Shown: positions 21,654-27,862 of the stretch, in pieces
Layout of the letters: every line of letters begins with the position of its first letter
How positions within the stretch are numbered: position 1 is the stretch's first letter
Assembly (NCBI GenBank): GCA_018303645.1
Contig: JAGVXR010000015.1
Location: 1-27,862, forward strand
Origin: Candidatus Woesearchaeota archaeon
GTDB taxonomy: Archaea > Nanobdellota > Nanobdellia > Woesearchaeales > GW2011-AR4
Reading direction: 5' to 3'
Length of the DNA: 27,862 nt
Translations under genes and position numbers: made by a program
Notes under the pieces: model-generated
Databases searched by the model: none
What the model saw: the letters and a program-made list of their open reading frames with translations, nothing else
Told to the model about the DNA's origin: nothing

Positions 21654-22808
21654 TTAATTGTCATATCTCTCTGCCTTATCATAACCAATAACTAAAATGT
21701 TCTTACCCTTGGCTCTCTTTGCGATATCCAAAGCAACAGAAATACCCGCTCTTGTTGATCTTCCTAAATCTTTATGTCCAGCAAAATGTACATCCCAATG
21801 AGGTAATTGTCTTGTATCTGCCATTCCCGTTAGTCTTTGATACTCCTCATCCATTTTTGAATCAGATACTAAAATAACCTCGTCAATAATTCTACCTTCA
21901 ATTGAATTTTTTATATGGGGAAAATTTATCCCTTGATAGCTTGTTCCAGGTAATCTATGTCTTGATAATGTGCCTGGCTTTATGCTAAATCTCTTTTCGT
22001 ATTCGCCAGGGTGAAGTTGGTCAAATGCAACAGCTGATTGAACCGTTTCAAATGCAATTGTTTTTGTTCTTACACTATCTATATAATCAGCTGTGTCTTG
22101 CAAATCTTTCATAGCAACCCCACCAAAACTGGATGGCTCTTCCCATATACCACCAATTGCGCCATATAAAATCTCATCAATTTTTTTGAAAACTCGTGCC
22201 GGTCCTAAAACACTAGAGCCATTGCCAACAGCAGGAACAAAATAGGCAATTTCAATTTTTTCTCTCATTACTTCGTCTGCTATTACTTCTAATGCCATCA
22301 ATGTAATTTCATTATTTGTATATCTACCTGTGTGCTTATCCATCGGCCCCATAGAGTGATTTAGGAAAAAGTAATCTTTGTTTCTTACCAAAAATCTCTT
22401 CAAGAAATTTGGAAATCCACTCACATAATGTTCTGCAGGTGTTAAAATTAAATGGTCCTCACTTGGTAGCTGTTGTTTAATAGCATCTTCTCTTGCTTTT
22501 TCGCCTCCAGCAGGCAAGGCAACATAACAATCATAGCCTAATTTCTTACCAATTCCTGCAAAAGAAACACCTGCTGCTCCAGTTGTAGTTTCCAAAACTT
22601 TGTTGCCAGGCTGAATATTACCAGAATCTTCATGATGTCTAAAAAGTTCTAAGTATACCCTGTCATAATGGCTGCCAAATGGATTATCACATTCTCTCTT
22701 GATGTAAATAGCGTTTTCATTTGGAACTTCACCTAAAAATTTAACTAAGGGTGTCCTACCTATTCTTTTCTCTAATTCTCCATATAATTCCATTCTTTTC
22801 TGATTCAT
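21654..22808 (-). CDS. Cysteine synthase-like (PLP fold type II) protein lacking the PLP lysine
   Basis: 384 residues with the layout of O-acetylserine sulfhydrylase/cystathionine beta-synthase: GRTPLVKF near residue 17, then IYIKRECDNPFGSHYDR. The latter aligns with the K-x-E-x-x-N-P-x-x-S-V-K-D-R motif, in which the lysine forms the Schiff base with PLP. Here that lysine is Y48 (S-H-Y-D-R). The substrate/cofactor loop ETTTGAAGVSFAG (about 92-104) and a glycine/serine loop PAVGNGSSVLG near 214, in the place of the phosphate-binding GTGGT, remain. So the fold is kept, but classical PLP chemistry should not work. It could be a binding protein, a regulator or an enzyme with a different mechanism. 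The gene is AT-rich and followed by two small helical ORFs. Confidence 0.8.
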   Translation of the reverse strand: MNQKRMELYGELEKRIGRTPLVKFLGEVPNENAIYIKRECDNPFGSHYDRVYLELFRHHEDSGNIQPGNKVLETTTGAAGVSFAGIGKKLGYDCYVALPAGGEKAREDAIKQQLPSEDHLILTPAEHYVSGFPNFLKRFLVRNKDYFFLNHSMGPMDKHTGRYTNNEITLMALEVIADEVMREKIEIAYFVPAVGNGSSVLGPARVFKKIDEILYGAIGGIWEEPSSFGGVAMKDLQDTADYIDSVRTKTIAFETVQSAVAFDQLHPGEYEKRFSIKPGTLSRHRLPGTSYQGINFPHIKNSIEGRIIDEVILVSDSKMDEEYQRLTGMADTRQLPHWDVHFAGHKDLGRSTRAGISVALDIAKRAKGKNILVIGYDKAERYDN

Positions 22809-22877
22809 TTTTTTAATGATATTGGTTTATGTATTTATGTAATCACCAATCTTTTTTCCAGAAATAAAAATAAAAAT

Positions 22878-23804
22878 CTATCTCTTCTTCTTTTTCTTGG
22901 TTTTCTTGATTTCGTCTTCCAGGTCAAGTTCGTCAAGCAATTCCTTGTACCTGTTTCTGATTGTAACTTCTGTAACTCCAGCCACATCAGCAACTTCCCT
23001 TTGGGTTCTTTTCTCGCCATGTATCAATGCGCTTACATACAAAGCAGCTGCAGCTATTCCAGTCGGCCCTCTTCCAGATGTCAATTCAGCCTTTTGCGCT
23101 GATTCAAGAATTTCAATTGACTTGCTTTGCGTTTCAGCGCTTAACTTCAATGCAGATGCAAACCTTGCAATGTAATCTGCAGGATTTGATGGCAATATCG
23201 TAATGCCCAGTTCCCTTGTTACAAACCTGTAGGTTCTTCCTACTTCCTTCTTGTCAATTCCGCTTGCCTCGCTCAACTCATCCAAAGTCCTTGGAACATC
23301 ATGCCTTCTGCAGGCAGCGTATAATGCTCCCGCCACAACGCTTTCCATGCTTCTTCCCCTGACAAGCCCTCTTTGGACTGCAAGAGTGTAAATCCTTGCA
23401 GATTCCTCTTCAACTGACTTTGGCAACTTTAAGTATGAAGAAACCCTTTTTAATTCTGCAAGAGCAAGCTTCAGGTTCCTTTCAATGGCTGTTGAAATCC
23501 TGTACTGCCATTTCCTCAATCTGAAAAACTTATTCCTGTCCTTGCCTCCAAGCCTGAACAAGTCTGCCTTTTGCCCGACTTCTGTTCCTAAGCCTTGGTC
23601 ATACTGAGTGTAAGTCATTGGGGCGCCTGAACGCCTTCTCTTCTCGCCTTCCTCTGAGTCAAATTCCCTCCATTCCTGCGAGAAGTCAACCATTTTCTCT
23701 TCTATGACAAGCCCACAGTCCCTGCAAATAATCTCTCCCCTATCACGATTCCAAGAAAGGTTTATTCCGCCGCATTCCGGGCATTTCTTCACTAGTTCTG
23801 GCAT
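22878..23804 (-). CDS. tfb: Transcription initiation factor B (TFB)
   Basis: The archaeal TFIIB homologue, which binds the TBP-TATA complex and recruits RNA polymerase. 308 residues: a zinc ribbon with C8, C11, C27 and C30; the B-reader region WREFDSEEGEKRRRSGAP; then two cyclin-like repeats (about 105-200 and 205-295). Conserved blocks include VRGRSMESVVAGALYAACR and GRGPTGIAAAALYVSALI, and the last helix has EVTIRNRYKEL. The C-terminus is a lysine run. A TATA-like sequence (CTATATATT, 23826-23834) lies on the promoter side at the distance of a leaderless gene. Confidence 0.97.
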   Translation of the reverse strand: MPELVKKCPECGGINLSWNRDRGEIICRDCGLVIEEKMVDFSQEWREFDSEEGEKRRRSGAPMTYTQYDQGLGTEVGQKADLFRLGGKDRNKFFRLRKWQYRISTAIERNLKLALAELKRVSSYLKLPKSVEEESARIYTLAVQRGLVRGRSMESVVAGALYAACRRHDVPRTLDELSEASGIDKKEVGRTYRFVTRELGITILPSNPADYIARFASALKLSAETQSKSIEILESAQKAELTSGRGPTGIAAAALYVSALIHGEKRTQREVADVAGVTEVTIRNRYKELLDELDLEDEIKKTKKKKKR

Positions 23805-23900
23805 TTTTGGTCACCTGCTTAGCATTCTATATATTGGTAAAATTTATTAACCCCTTTTGATAACCCCCAAATGAACATGAAGTCGATGAGTATGGTAAGA

Positions 23901-24003
23901 TTTATAAAGAGGTAATAAGTAGTACTATATAAAGCTTTCGGTTCAACCGCGAAATCGGTTGACGCTTTAATCAAGTTGGGCATAAAGCCCAACGGATGTG
24001 AAA
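23901..24003 (+). promoter_or_regulatory. Promoter and two-hairpin leader of the Trm112-like gene
   Basis: TATA-like TTTATAAA (23901-23908) or CTATATAAA (23925-23933) precede a leader with two stem-loops: CAACCG-CGAAAT-CGGTTG (23944-23961) and GTTGGGC-ATAAA-GCCCAAC (23975-23993). GGATGTGA after the second stem could serve as a weak Shine-Dalgarno before the ATG at 24004. A structured leader is unusual among the mostly leaderless genes here. Confidence 0.5.
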
Positions 24004-24195
24004 ATGTCACAAACAAAGCCAAAAAGCACTGAATATCCCATCCCAAAGGAATTATTCGAAATTCTAGCCTGTCCGCTCTGCAAAGCGGATTTGGAATACA
24101 CAAAGGGCAAGAAAGGCTTGGTTTGCTCTAAATGCAGTGTAAAATATCCTATTAAGGATGGAATTCCTGTGCTGATGGCGCCTAAAACTAAGTGA
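24004..24195 (+). CDS. Trm112-like zinc-binding protein
   Basis: 63 residues. Trm112 family proteins activate methyltransferases that modify tRNA, rRNA and release factors. Here IPKELFEILACPLCKADLEY and LVCSKCSVKYPIKDGIPVLM show the family: zinc ligands C23, C26, C41 and C44, and the YPIxDGIPVL block at the end. A GTG six bases earlier is in frame, but the ATG at 24004 is preferred. The gene is divergent from tfb and has a structured leader. Confidence 0.9.
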   Translation: MSQTKPKSTEYPIPKELFEILACPLCKADLEYTKGKKGLVCSKCSVKYPIKDGIPVLMAPKTK

Positions 24196-24237
24196 ATATG
24201 CTTTTTCTACCACTGGACATCCTCGCGTGATATTTAT

Positions 24238-24329
24238 AGAGAACTTTGAATAACCGACCATTTTGCTACTTTACATTCAAAGTTCTCTTAGAGAATTTTG
24301 ACAATTATATTGATATCCAAAATTCTCTA
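24238..24329. repeat. Two tandem inverted repeats after the Trm112-like gene
   Basis: Hairpin 1: 24238-24250 (AGAGAACTTTGAA) pairs perfectly with 24276-24288. Hairpin 2: 24289-24300 (TAGAGAATTTTG) pairs perfectly with 24318-24329. The four arms resemble one another (AGAGAA-x-TTTG), so the two hairpins may have arisen by duplication. The layout mirrors the double hairpin at 20123-20212, though the sequences differ. Confidence 0.6.
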
Positions 24330-24370
24330 TAAAGGATAACTGCTGCCGTATTTGATTAAAAATAAAAAAA

Positions 24371-24479
24371 ATGGCCGAGTCTGGCCAAAGAACTGAACTT
24401 AATACTCAGCGTTGAACCACAACGCTTCGAGGGTTCAAAGGCTAACGAGGAGTTGCTGAAACTCCCCCCTTGGCACCGA
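24371..24479 (+). other. tRNA-Leu-like segment (possible pseudogene or disrupted tRNA)
   Basis: ATGGCCGAGTCTGGCCAAAG resembles the D region of archaeal tRNA-Leu. CTGAACTTAATACTCAG resembles its anticodon arm with TAA. The hairpin CGTTG-AACCA-CAACG (24410-24424) sits where the long variable arm belongs, and GAGGGTTCAAA (24429-24439) looks like the T-arm. The matching T-stem strand CCCTT appears only at 24467-24471, after about 26 extra bases holding a GGAGTT-GCTGA-AACTCC hairpin. There is no 5' acceptor strand matching GGCACCG (24472-24478): the bases before are an A-run. Position 37 is T and the D-stem is poor, so it may be dead. Confidence 0.35.
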
Positions 24480-24490
24480 AATCCATAAGC

Positions 24491-24508
24491 AATAAATTTA
24501 TATTAAAC
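24491..24508 (+). promoter_or_regulatory. TATA box of the structured RNA
   Basis: AATAAATTTATATTAAAC is an AT-rich box centred near 24500, about 27 bases before the ATTGCCGACG that opens the structured RNA. This is the normal archaeal TATA-to-start distance and there is no open reading frame directly downstream. Confidence 0.6.
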
Positions 24509-24525
24509 AATTAAACCTTTTTCTA

Positions 24526-24740
24526 TTGCCGACGTCGCATAACCCGGCATTGCGCTAGCCTTGAGAGCTGGTTCCCGCAAGGGTATCCCGGAAGCTTTTT
24601 GCGTTCGCAAAAACCTTGGAAAAATTCGGGGGTTTCGCTTCGCTCAAGCCCCCAGATTGCAGAGAACGCAGAGCTGGGAAATTCAAATTGCGGCGAGCGA
24701 GCATGCTTGCCGCATGCAAGTCCGGGCGTCGGCGTTTTCA
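24526..24740 (+). ncRNA. Structured non-coding RNA of unassigned family
   Basis: About 210 bases, clearly more GC-rich than its surroundings and closed by long-range pairing. GCCGACG (24528-24534) pairs with CGTCGGC (24727-24733), and CCCGG (24543-24547) with CCGGG (24722-24726). Inside are CCC-GCAA-GGG (24574-24583, a GNRA tetraloop), TTTTTGC-GTTC-GCAAAAA (24596-24613 region), GGGGG...CCCCC (24628-24653), TCCCGG with CTGGGA (24586-24591, 24674-24679) and GCGGCGAGC with GCTTGCCGC (24690-24698, 24705-24713). A TATA box is at the right distance upstream, and GTTTTC follows the closing stem. RNase P and SRP RNA were considered, but their conserved motifs were not found. Confidence 0.65.
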
Positions 24741-24785
24741 TATAAAAATGTTTAAATAGTAGATATACTCATAATTTTATAAGCA

Positions 24786-25073
24786 ATGGCAATAAAACCG
24801 ATTACCGCAATGCCTACAACTGAGGGGCGTTTGACCACTGAAGAACTTAGTGGTGTTCTAAAATTAGAAAGAAGAATTGATGGATATTTGACAAGTAACT
24901 TCACATCAGAAGGCCATGTTTTGTATCCTTTAAAAGATGAAGTTCCTTTAAGTCAACCGGTGATGGCAGAAATCAGTAGGAGATACCACCAAGCTGACTG
25001 GTCTGGAGTTGTATTCTATCCAGACAGTTATATCGGATTTTTGCATCCGAATGGAATTTATTTAGTAAAGTAA
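24786..25073 (+). CDS. Hypothetical 95-residue protein
   Basis: A soluble protein of mixed helix and strand: a helix around LTTEELSGVLKLERRIDGYL, strands HVLYPLKD, WSGVVFYPD and YIGFLHPNGIYLVK. It has no cysteines and no membrane helix. I recognise no family. An AT-rich TATA-like TTTAAATA (24752-24759) lies about 30 bases before the ATG. It converges with AMP phosphorylase. Codon use is AT-rich like the other accessory blocks. Confidence 0.6.
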   Translation: MAIKPITAMPTTEGRLTTEELSGVLKLERRIDGYLTSNFTSEGHVLYPLKDEVPLSQPVMAEISRRYHQADWSGVVFYPDSYIGFLHPNGIYLVK

Positions 25074-25097
25074 GAATCTTAATAAGTTTTATAATGC

Positions 25098-26582
25098 TTA
25101 ATTGATTACAAACACCCTAGCACTTTTCGCCACATCCTTTGCATACCCAAACTCGTGCCTGCCTTCTGCATAAATGGTGAATAATTTCTCTCCTCTTTTT
25201 ACTTTGTCTCCGACGTGCTTATACAAGTAAATCCCAGCTCCCTTGTCGCGAGGAGCGCCTGCAATCCTTGCGATTCTTGAGATTAGCATATTGTTTATGC
25301 TGGCAACCCTGCCGCTTTTTGCCGACAATACATCATGGCAATGCCTCCCAATCTTGATGTCCTCTGCTGCAATCTCTTTCCCGTTCTGGGCCTTGATAAT
25401 CTCAATCATCTTGGAGTAAGCCCTGCCGGAATTCAGGATTTCCAATGCCCTTTTGTAGCTGTTTTTTATTCCAACCATATTAAAAATCTCAGCGCACATC
25501 TTCAGGCATTTTCTCTCCAAGTCCAAAGGCCTTCTGGGGTCCCTTTTAAGCAGCCACAAGACATCCCTTGCTTCCAATGCAGGACCTATGCCGTTGCCGA
25601 TCGGCTGCGAGCCGTCTGTCAAAAGCACCCTGACATGCTTCCCCAGCTTTCTTCCAATTTTCTCAAACTCCTTTTTAAGCCTTGAAGCCTCGACTTTATT
25701 TTTAACTTTAGAGTCCCTGCCGACAGGCACGTCAATGACAATATGCGTGCTTGACACAGAATGCTTTTTTGCCATGATTGAGGCAAGCAATTGGCTTTCA
25801 GCATCAATTTCCAAAGGCCTTTCAACCGCTATTATCTTGTCGTCTGCAGGCGCCAAATTCAAAGAGCCTCCCCAGACTATGCATCCCTTTGCCTTCAGCA
25901 CGATTTTTCTCATCTTGCTTATAGGAAATGTCACATCGGCAAGAACCTCCATTGTGTCTGCTGTGCCTGCCGCGCTTGTTATTGAGCGCGAGCTTGTCTT
26001 TGGAATGAAATAGCCGGCAGCTGCAATTATCGGCACAATCACAAGCGTTGTCCTGTTGCCGGGAATCCCTCCAATGGAATGCTTGTCAATGACAGGATAC
26101 TTGCCCAGATTCAGCACCTCGCCGTGCTTGACCATTGCTTTTGTCAGCAAAATGGTTTCTTCGGTGCTCATGACATTTGTGTAGCATGCAGCAACAAAAT
26201 AAGCAAGCTCGACTGCGCTGAGCTTGTTATGGACAATGTCCCAGACTATCTGGTCAATCTCGTTTTTGCTCAGCCTCTGCCCATCCAGCTTCTTTTTTAT
26301 GTAATCGATTGACAATGGCTTCCTTGCGACCGAGATGTCTACTGCGTCATTATTTTTCAGCCTTAAAGAATTAATAACCTCTTCAAACACCCCAATCCTG
26401 CCCTTGGGCACAACCTTGCTGCTTTGCGCTATGTCAACAACAGCCGTCTCAATCTTGCTTCCTTTCTTCAGCTTTATCCTGTCCATGACGTGCAAGTCAA
26501 GCATTGCAGCATCTTCATGGTTTACAACTGCAACCAAAGGCCCGCCGCTGGAAATGTCTATGTCTTTGACGCGAAGTTTCAT
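25098..26582 (-). CDS. deoA: AMP phosphorylase
   Basis: It phosphorolyses AMP (and CMP, UMP) to the base and ribose-1,5-bisphosphate; in archaea this opens the nucleotide-degradation route that ends at form III RuBisCO. The 494 residues are close to the 503 of the characterised Thermococcus enzyme. An N-terminal beta-barrel domain (about 1-80) is found only in this archaeal branch, followed by the thymidine phosphorylase-like fold: DKHSIGGIPGNRTTLVIVPIIAAAG, SRSITSAAGTADTMEVLADV, and the C-terminal DKVKRGEKLFTIYAE. The next enzyme, ribose-1,5-bisphosphate isomerase, and RuBisCO are not in this window. Adenine released here could go back to AMP through apt. Confidence 0.93.
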   Translation of the reverse strand: MKLRVKDIDISSGGPLVAVVNHEDAAMLDLHVMDRIKLKKGSKIETAVVDIAQSSKVVPKGRIGVFEEVINSLRLKNNDAVDISVARKPLSIDYIKKKLDGQRLSKNEIDQIVWDIVHNKLSAVELAYFVAACYTNVMSTEETILLTKAMVKHGEVLNLGKYPVIDKHSIGGIPGNRTTLVIVPIIAAAGYFIPKTSSRSITSAAGTADTMEVLADVTFPISKMRKIVLKAKGCIVWGGSLNLAPADDKIIAVERPLEIDAESQLLASIMAKKHSVSSTHIVIDVPVGRDSKVKNKVEASRLKKEFEKIGRKLGKHVRVLLTDGSQPIGNGIGPALEARDVLWLLKRDPRRPLDLERKCLKMCAEIFNMVGIKNSYKRALEILNSGRAYSKMIEIIKAQNGKEIAAEDIKIGRHCHDVLSAKSGRVASINNMLISRIARIAGAPRDKGAGIYLYKHVGDKVKRGEKLFTIYAEGRHEFGYAKDVAKSARVFVIN

Positions 26583-26620
26583 TTTTATTTAATTATTTTA
26601 GATTAATTTTAATATTTTTA

Positions 26621-26640
26621 AATCCGCCTTCGGCAACTAT
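26621..26640. repeat. REP-like hairpin, short form
   Basis: AATCCGCCTTCGGCAACTAT between AMP phosphorylase and the AI-2E-like gene, nearly identical to 4771-4790. It contains the GCC-TTC-GGC stem-loop. Confidence 0.5.
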
Positions 26641-26649
26641 GCTATATTT

Positions 26650-27687
26650 TCAAAAATACCTCTCCAGTTCCGCCTTTTCCTCTTCGTAGATGTCAATAAA
26701 AGTCATAAGCAAGGCAAGCATCACAGGGCCTAAAATCAAGCCAATAAATCCAAACAGGTTCAAGCCTCCCAAAACGCCAAGCAGCACTAAAACCGGGTGC
26801 ACATTAGCTTTCATTCCTATAATCTTAGGCTTGAGGAAATTGTCGATGCTGCTTATTACAAATATTCCATAAACAATAAGCACTATCCCCTTTATAGTTG
26901 AAGAGCTGTCATTTTGAAGGTACCCTATAAAAATCAGGTTTAAAGCCGCAGGCAGCCACACTATTGCCGTGCCAAAATAGGGTATCAGCGCAAACAGCAT
27001 CATGACAAATCCCCATAATATAGGTGATGGTATCCCCAGCACCAAAAATCCGATTGCCCCAAAAATGCCCTGTATTACTGCCACTGATATATTGCCATAG
27101 AACACTGCATAAGTTATTTCATGGAATCTTTGAATCACGTGCTCCTTGTGCGACGCTTTCAGGGGAAGGGCATTTTTTATCCTCAATGCTATTGCATGCC
27201 CGTCTTTAAGCAGGTAATAAACCACAAACATCATCACAAAGAAGCTTAAGAGAAATGCAGGTATTGAAGCGAGAAAATCCCCGACATTTTGCAGGATAAA
27301 CAGCACTATTTTCTCGATTGTAACCTGCAGGTAATAATCCAGGTCTTTCTGCGGCAGAAAGCCTATGAATGATTTAATGGCCTTGCATGACATCCAGCTT
27401 TCTTCCTTGCATACAACGCTTAAAAAATTTGTTCCGAGGTTTTGCTGGTTCAGCGAAGTATACGTTATGTAAGCCTCTTTCGAAACCAATCCAAGCACGA
27501 TGACAGAAGGCACTGTAAACAGCAAAACTATCAGTATGGCAATAAAAAAAGCTGCTAAGTTCCTGTTTTTCACATAGTTCAGTATTTTATTGTACAGGGG
27601 ATATGCCAAATAAGCTATTATCGCAGCTGTAAAAAACGCCGGCAGAAAAGGCTTTGTTATGTAAAATGCCAGCAGCAAAATTGCCAA
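26650..27687 (-). CDS. AI-2E family transporter-like membrane protein
   Basis: 345 residues of the AI-2E/PerM family (PF01594), integral membrane proteins with varied proposed roles, such as autoinducer export or sodium-proton exchange. The typical layout is present: two N-terminal helix pairs (about 1-20, 40-65), a less hydrophobic middle (about 70-130), then the conserved half: VVYYLLKDG, GNISVAVIQGIFGAIGFLVLGIPSPILWGFVMMLFALIPYFG and LKPKIIGMKANVHPVLVLLGVLGGLNLFGFIGLILGP. The annotated start at 27687 is a TTG and lies inside the first helix; the frame stays open upstream to about 27741 without ATG or GTG, so the true N-terminus is probably a few residues longer with an unusual start. Confidence 0.88.
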   Translation of the reverse strand: MAILLLAFYITKPFLPAFFTAAIIAYLAYPLYNKILNYVKNRNLAAFFIAILIVLLFTVPSVIVLGLVSKEAYITYTSLNQQNLGTNFLSVVCKEESWMSCKAIKSFIGFLPQKDLDYYLQVTIEKIVLFILQNVGDFLASIPAFLLSFFVMMFVVYYLLKDGHAIALRIKNALPLKASHKEHVIQRFHEITYAVFYGNISVAVIQGIFGAIGFLVLGIPSPILWGFVMMLFALIPYFGTAIVWLPAALNLIFIGYLQNDSSSTIKGIVLIVYGIFVISSIDNFLKPKIIGMKANVHPVLVLLGVLGGLNLFGFIGLILGPVMLALLMTFIDIYEEEKAELERYF

Positions 27688-27768
27688 AAATACTACAGAA
27701 AAAAATATCCTAGGGTAAATTTTTGATTTGATGCTCCCACCACTTTTTTAATTTTTGATGTTATAAAA

Positions 27769-27862
27769 TGGGCCTGACCAGATTCGAACTGGTGACCTTC
27801 GCCAATTCAAAACATATGGGATGTTGTGTCGAGGCGACATCATTTGCGGAACTATGCTGCTT
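27769..27862 (-). tRNA. tRNA-Val (GAC), 3' part, with a 22-base intron at 37/38
   Basis: The gene runs off the window end. On the minus strand, the visible part ends with T-arm ACCAG-TTCGAAT-CTGGT, acceptor CAGGCCC and A73 (27769). The anticodon stem TCGCC pairs fully with GGCGA (plus-strand complement at 27799-27803). The intron at 27805-27826 shows a bulge-helix-bulge: TCGA pairs with TTGA, with three-base bulges CAC and ATT and an inner helix AACAT/ATGTT. Splicing gives the loop T-C-GAC-A-T, anticodon GAC. Position 33 would be C instead of the nearly universal U. Confidence 0.75.

Noticed and set aside
24371..24479. Calling a functional tRNA-Leu(UAA) with a T-loop intron
   Set aside because: The insertion does not form a bulge-helix-bulge, the 5' acceptor strand is missing and position 37 is T, so only a tRNA-like segment is reported.
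24526..24740. SRP RNA or RNase P RNA
   Set aside because: I looked for the SRP S-domain motif (GGAAG with AGCAG) and the RNase P core (GGAAAGTC and its partner) on both strands and found neither. A covariance search would still be decisive.
24523..24755. Protein-coding frames on both strands across the GC-rich block
   Set aside because: The block folds into long-range and local helices with its own TATA box; the frames lack ribosome binding sites and plausible composition, so an RNA gene explains it better.

Overview
The window comes from a low-GC archaeon, most likely a DPANN lineage of the Woesearchaeota/Pacearchaeota kind (inferred from gene content, not from a marker phylogeny). The evidence is archaeal transcription and translation factors (TFB, aIF2-gamma, S6e, L10e, a Trm112-like protein), an archaeal AMP phosphorylase, TATA boxes about 26 bases before many start codons (leaderless genes), and tRNA genes with bulge-helix-bulge introns. 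Many short secreted or membrane proteins with pilin-like or lipoprotein N-termini also fit such genomes.

Layout. 1-960: an AT-rich pair on the minus strand, a trypsin-co-occurring-like (trypco2) protein and a four-helix membrane protein. 970-2651: divergent mtnA and apt, suggesting methylthioadenosine/adenine salvage. 2653-3429: a small anchored protein and a frameshifted phosphohistidine-phosphatase-like gene. 3436-7282, minus strand: Kef-type antiporter, S6e, aIF2-gamma, with hairpin repeats between the last two. 7533-10859: a large anchored alpha/beta hydrolase and a toxin-antitoxin pair with a palindromic operator. 10844-12467: MscS channel and L10e. 12596-15808, plus strand: pilin-like protein, small membrane protein, zinc ribbon, NYN nuclease, thioredoxin, then a small operon behind a leader that can hide its Shine-Dalgarno site, ending in DUF1461. 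15830-17121: two AT-rich cysteine-rich secreted proteins, the first with tandem defensin-like cysteine patterns. 17131-19774: triosephosphate isomerase, a pilin-like/lipoprotein pair and a small helical protein. 19824-20087: two intron-containing tRNA genes. 20253-21064: msrA and ogt, repair of oxidised protein and alkylated DNA. 21072-22808: an AT-rich cluster with a cysteine-synthase-like protein that lacks the PLP lysine. 22878-24195: TFB and a Trm112-like protein. 24196-24785: no protein gene, but tandem hairpins, a tRNA-Leu-like segment and a strongly structured RNA with its own TATA box. 24786-27862: a hypothetical gene, AMP phosphorylase, an AI-2E family membrane protein and the 3' part of an intron-containing tRNA-Val.

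How the parts fit: mtnA, apt and AMP phosphorylase point to nucleotide and methylthio-nucleoside salvage, as expected of a reduced genome. The ribose-1,5-bisphosphate isomerase and RuBisCO that normally follow AMP phosphorylase are not in this window. The AT-rich blocks (1-960, 10200-10860, 15830-17121, 21072-22808, 24786-25073) differ visibly in base composition from the housekeeping genes and look like accessory DNA. The best candidates for new biology are the defensin-like secreted protein, the lysine-less PLP-fold protein, the unassigned structured RNA and the odd tRNA introns.
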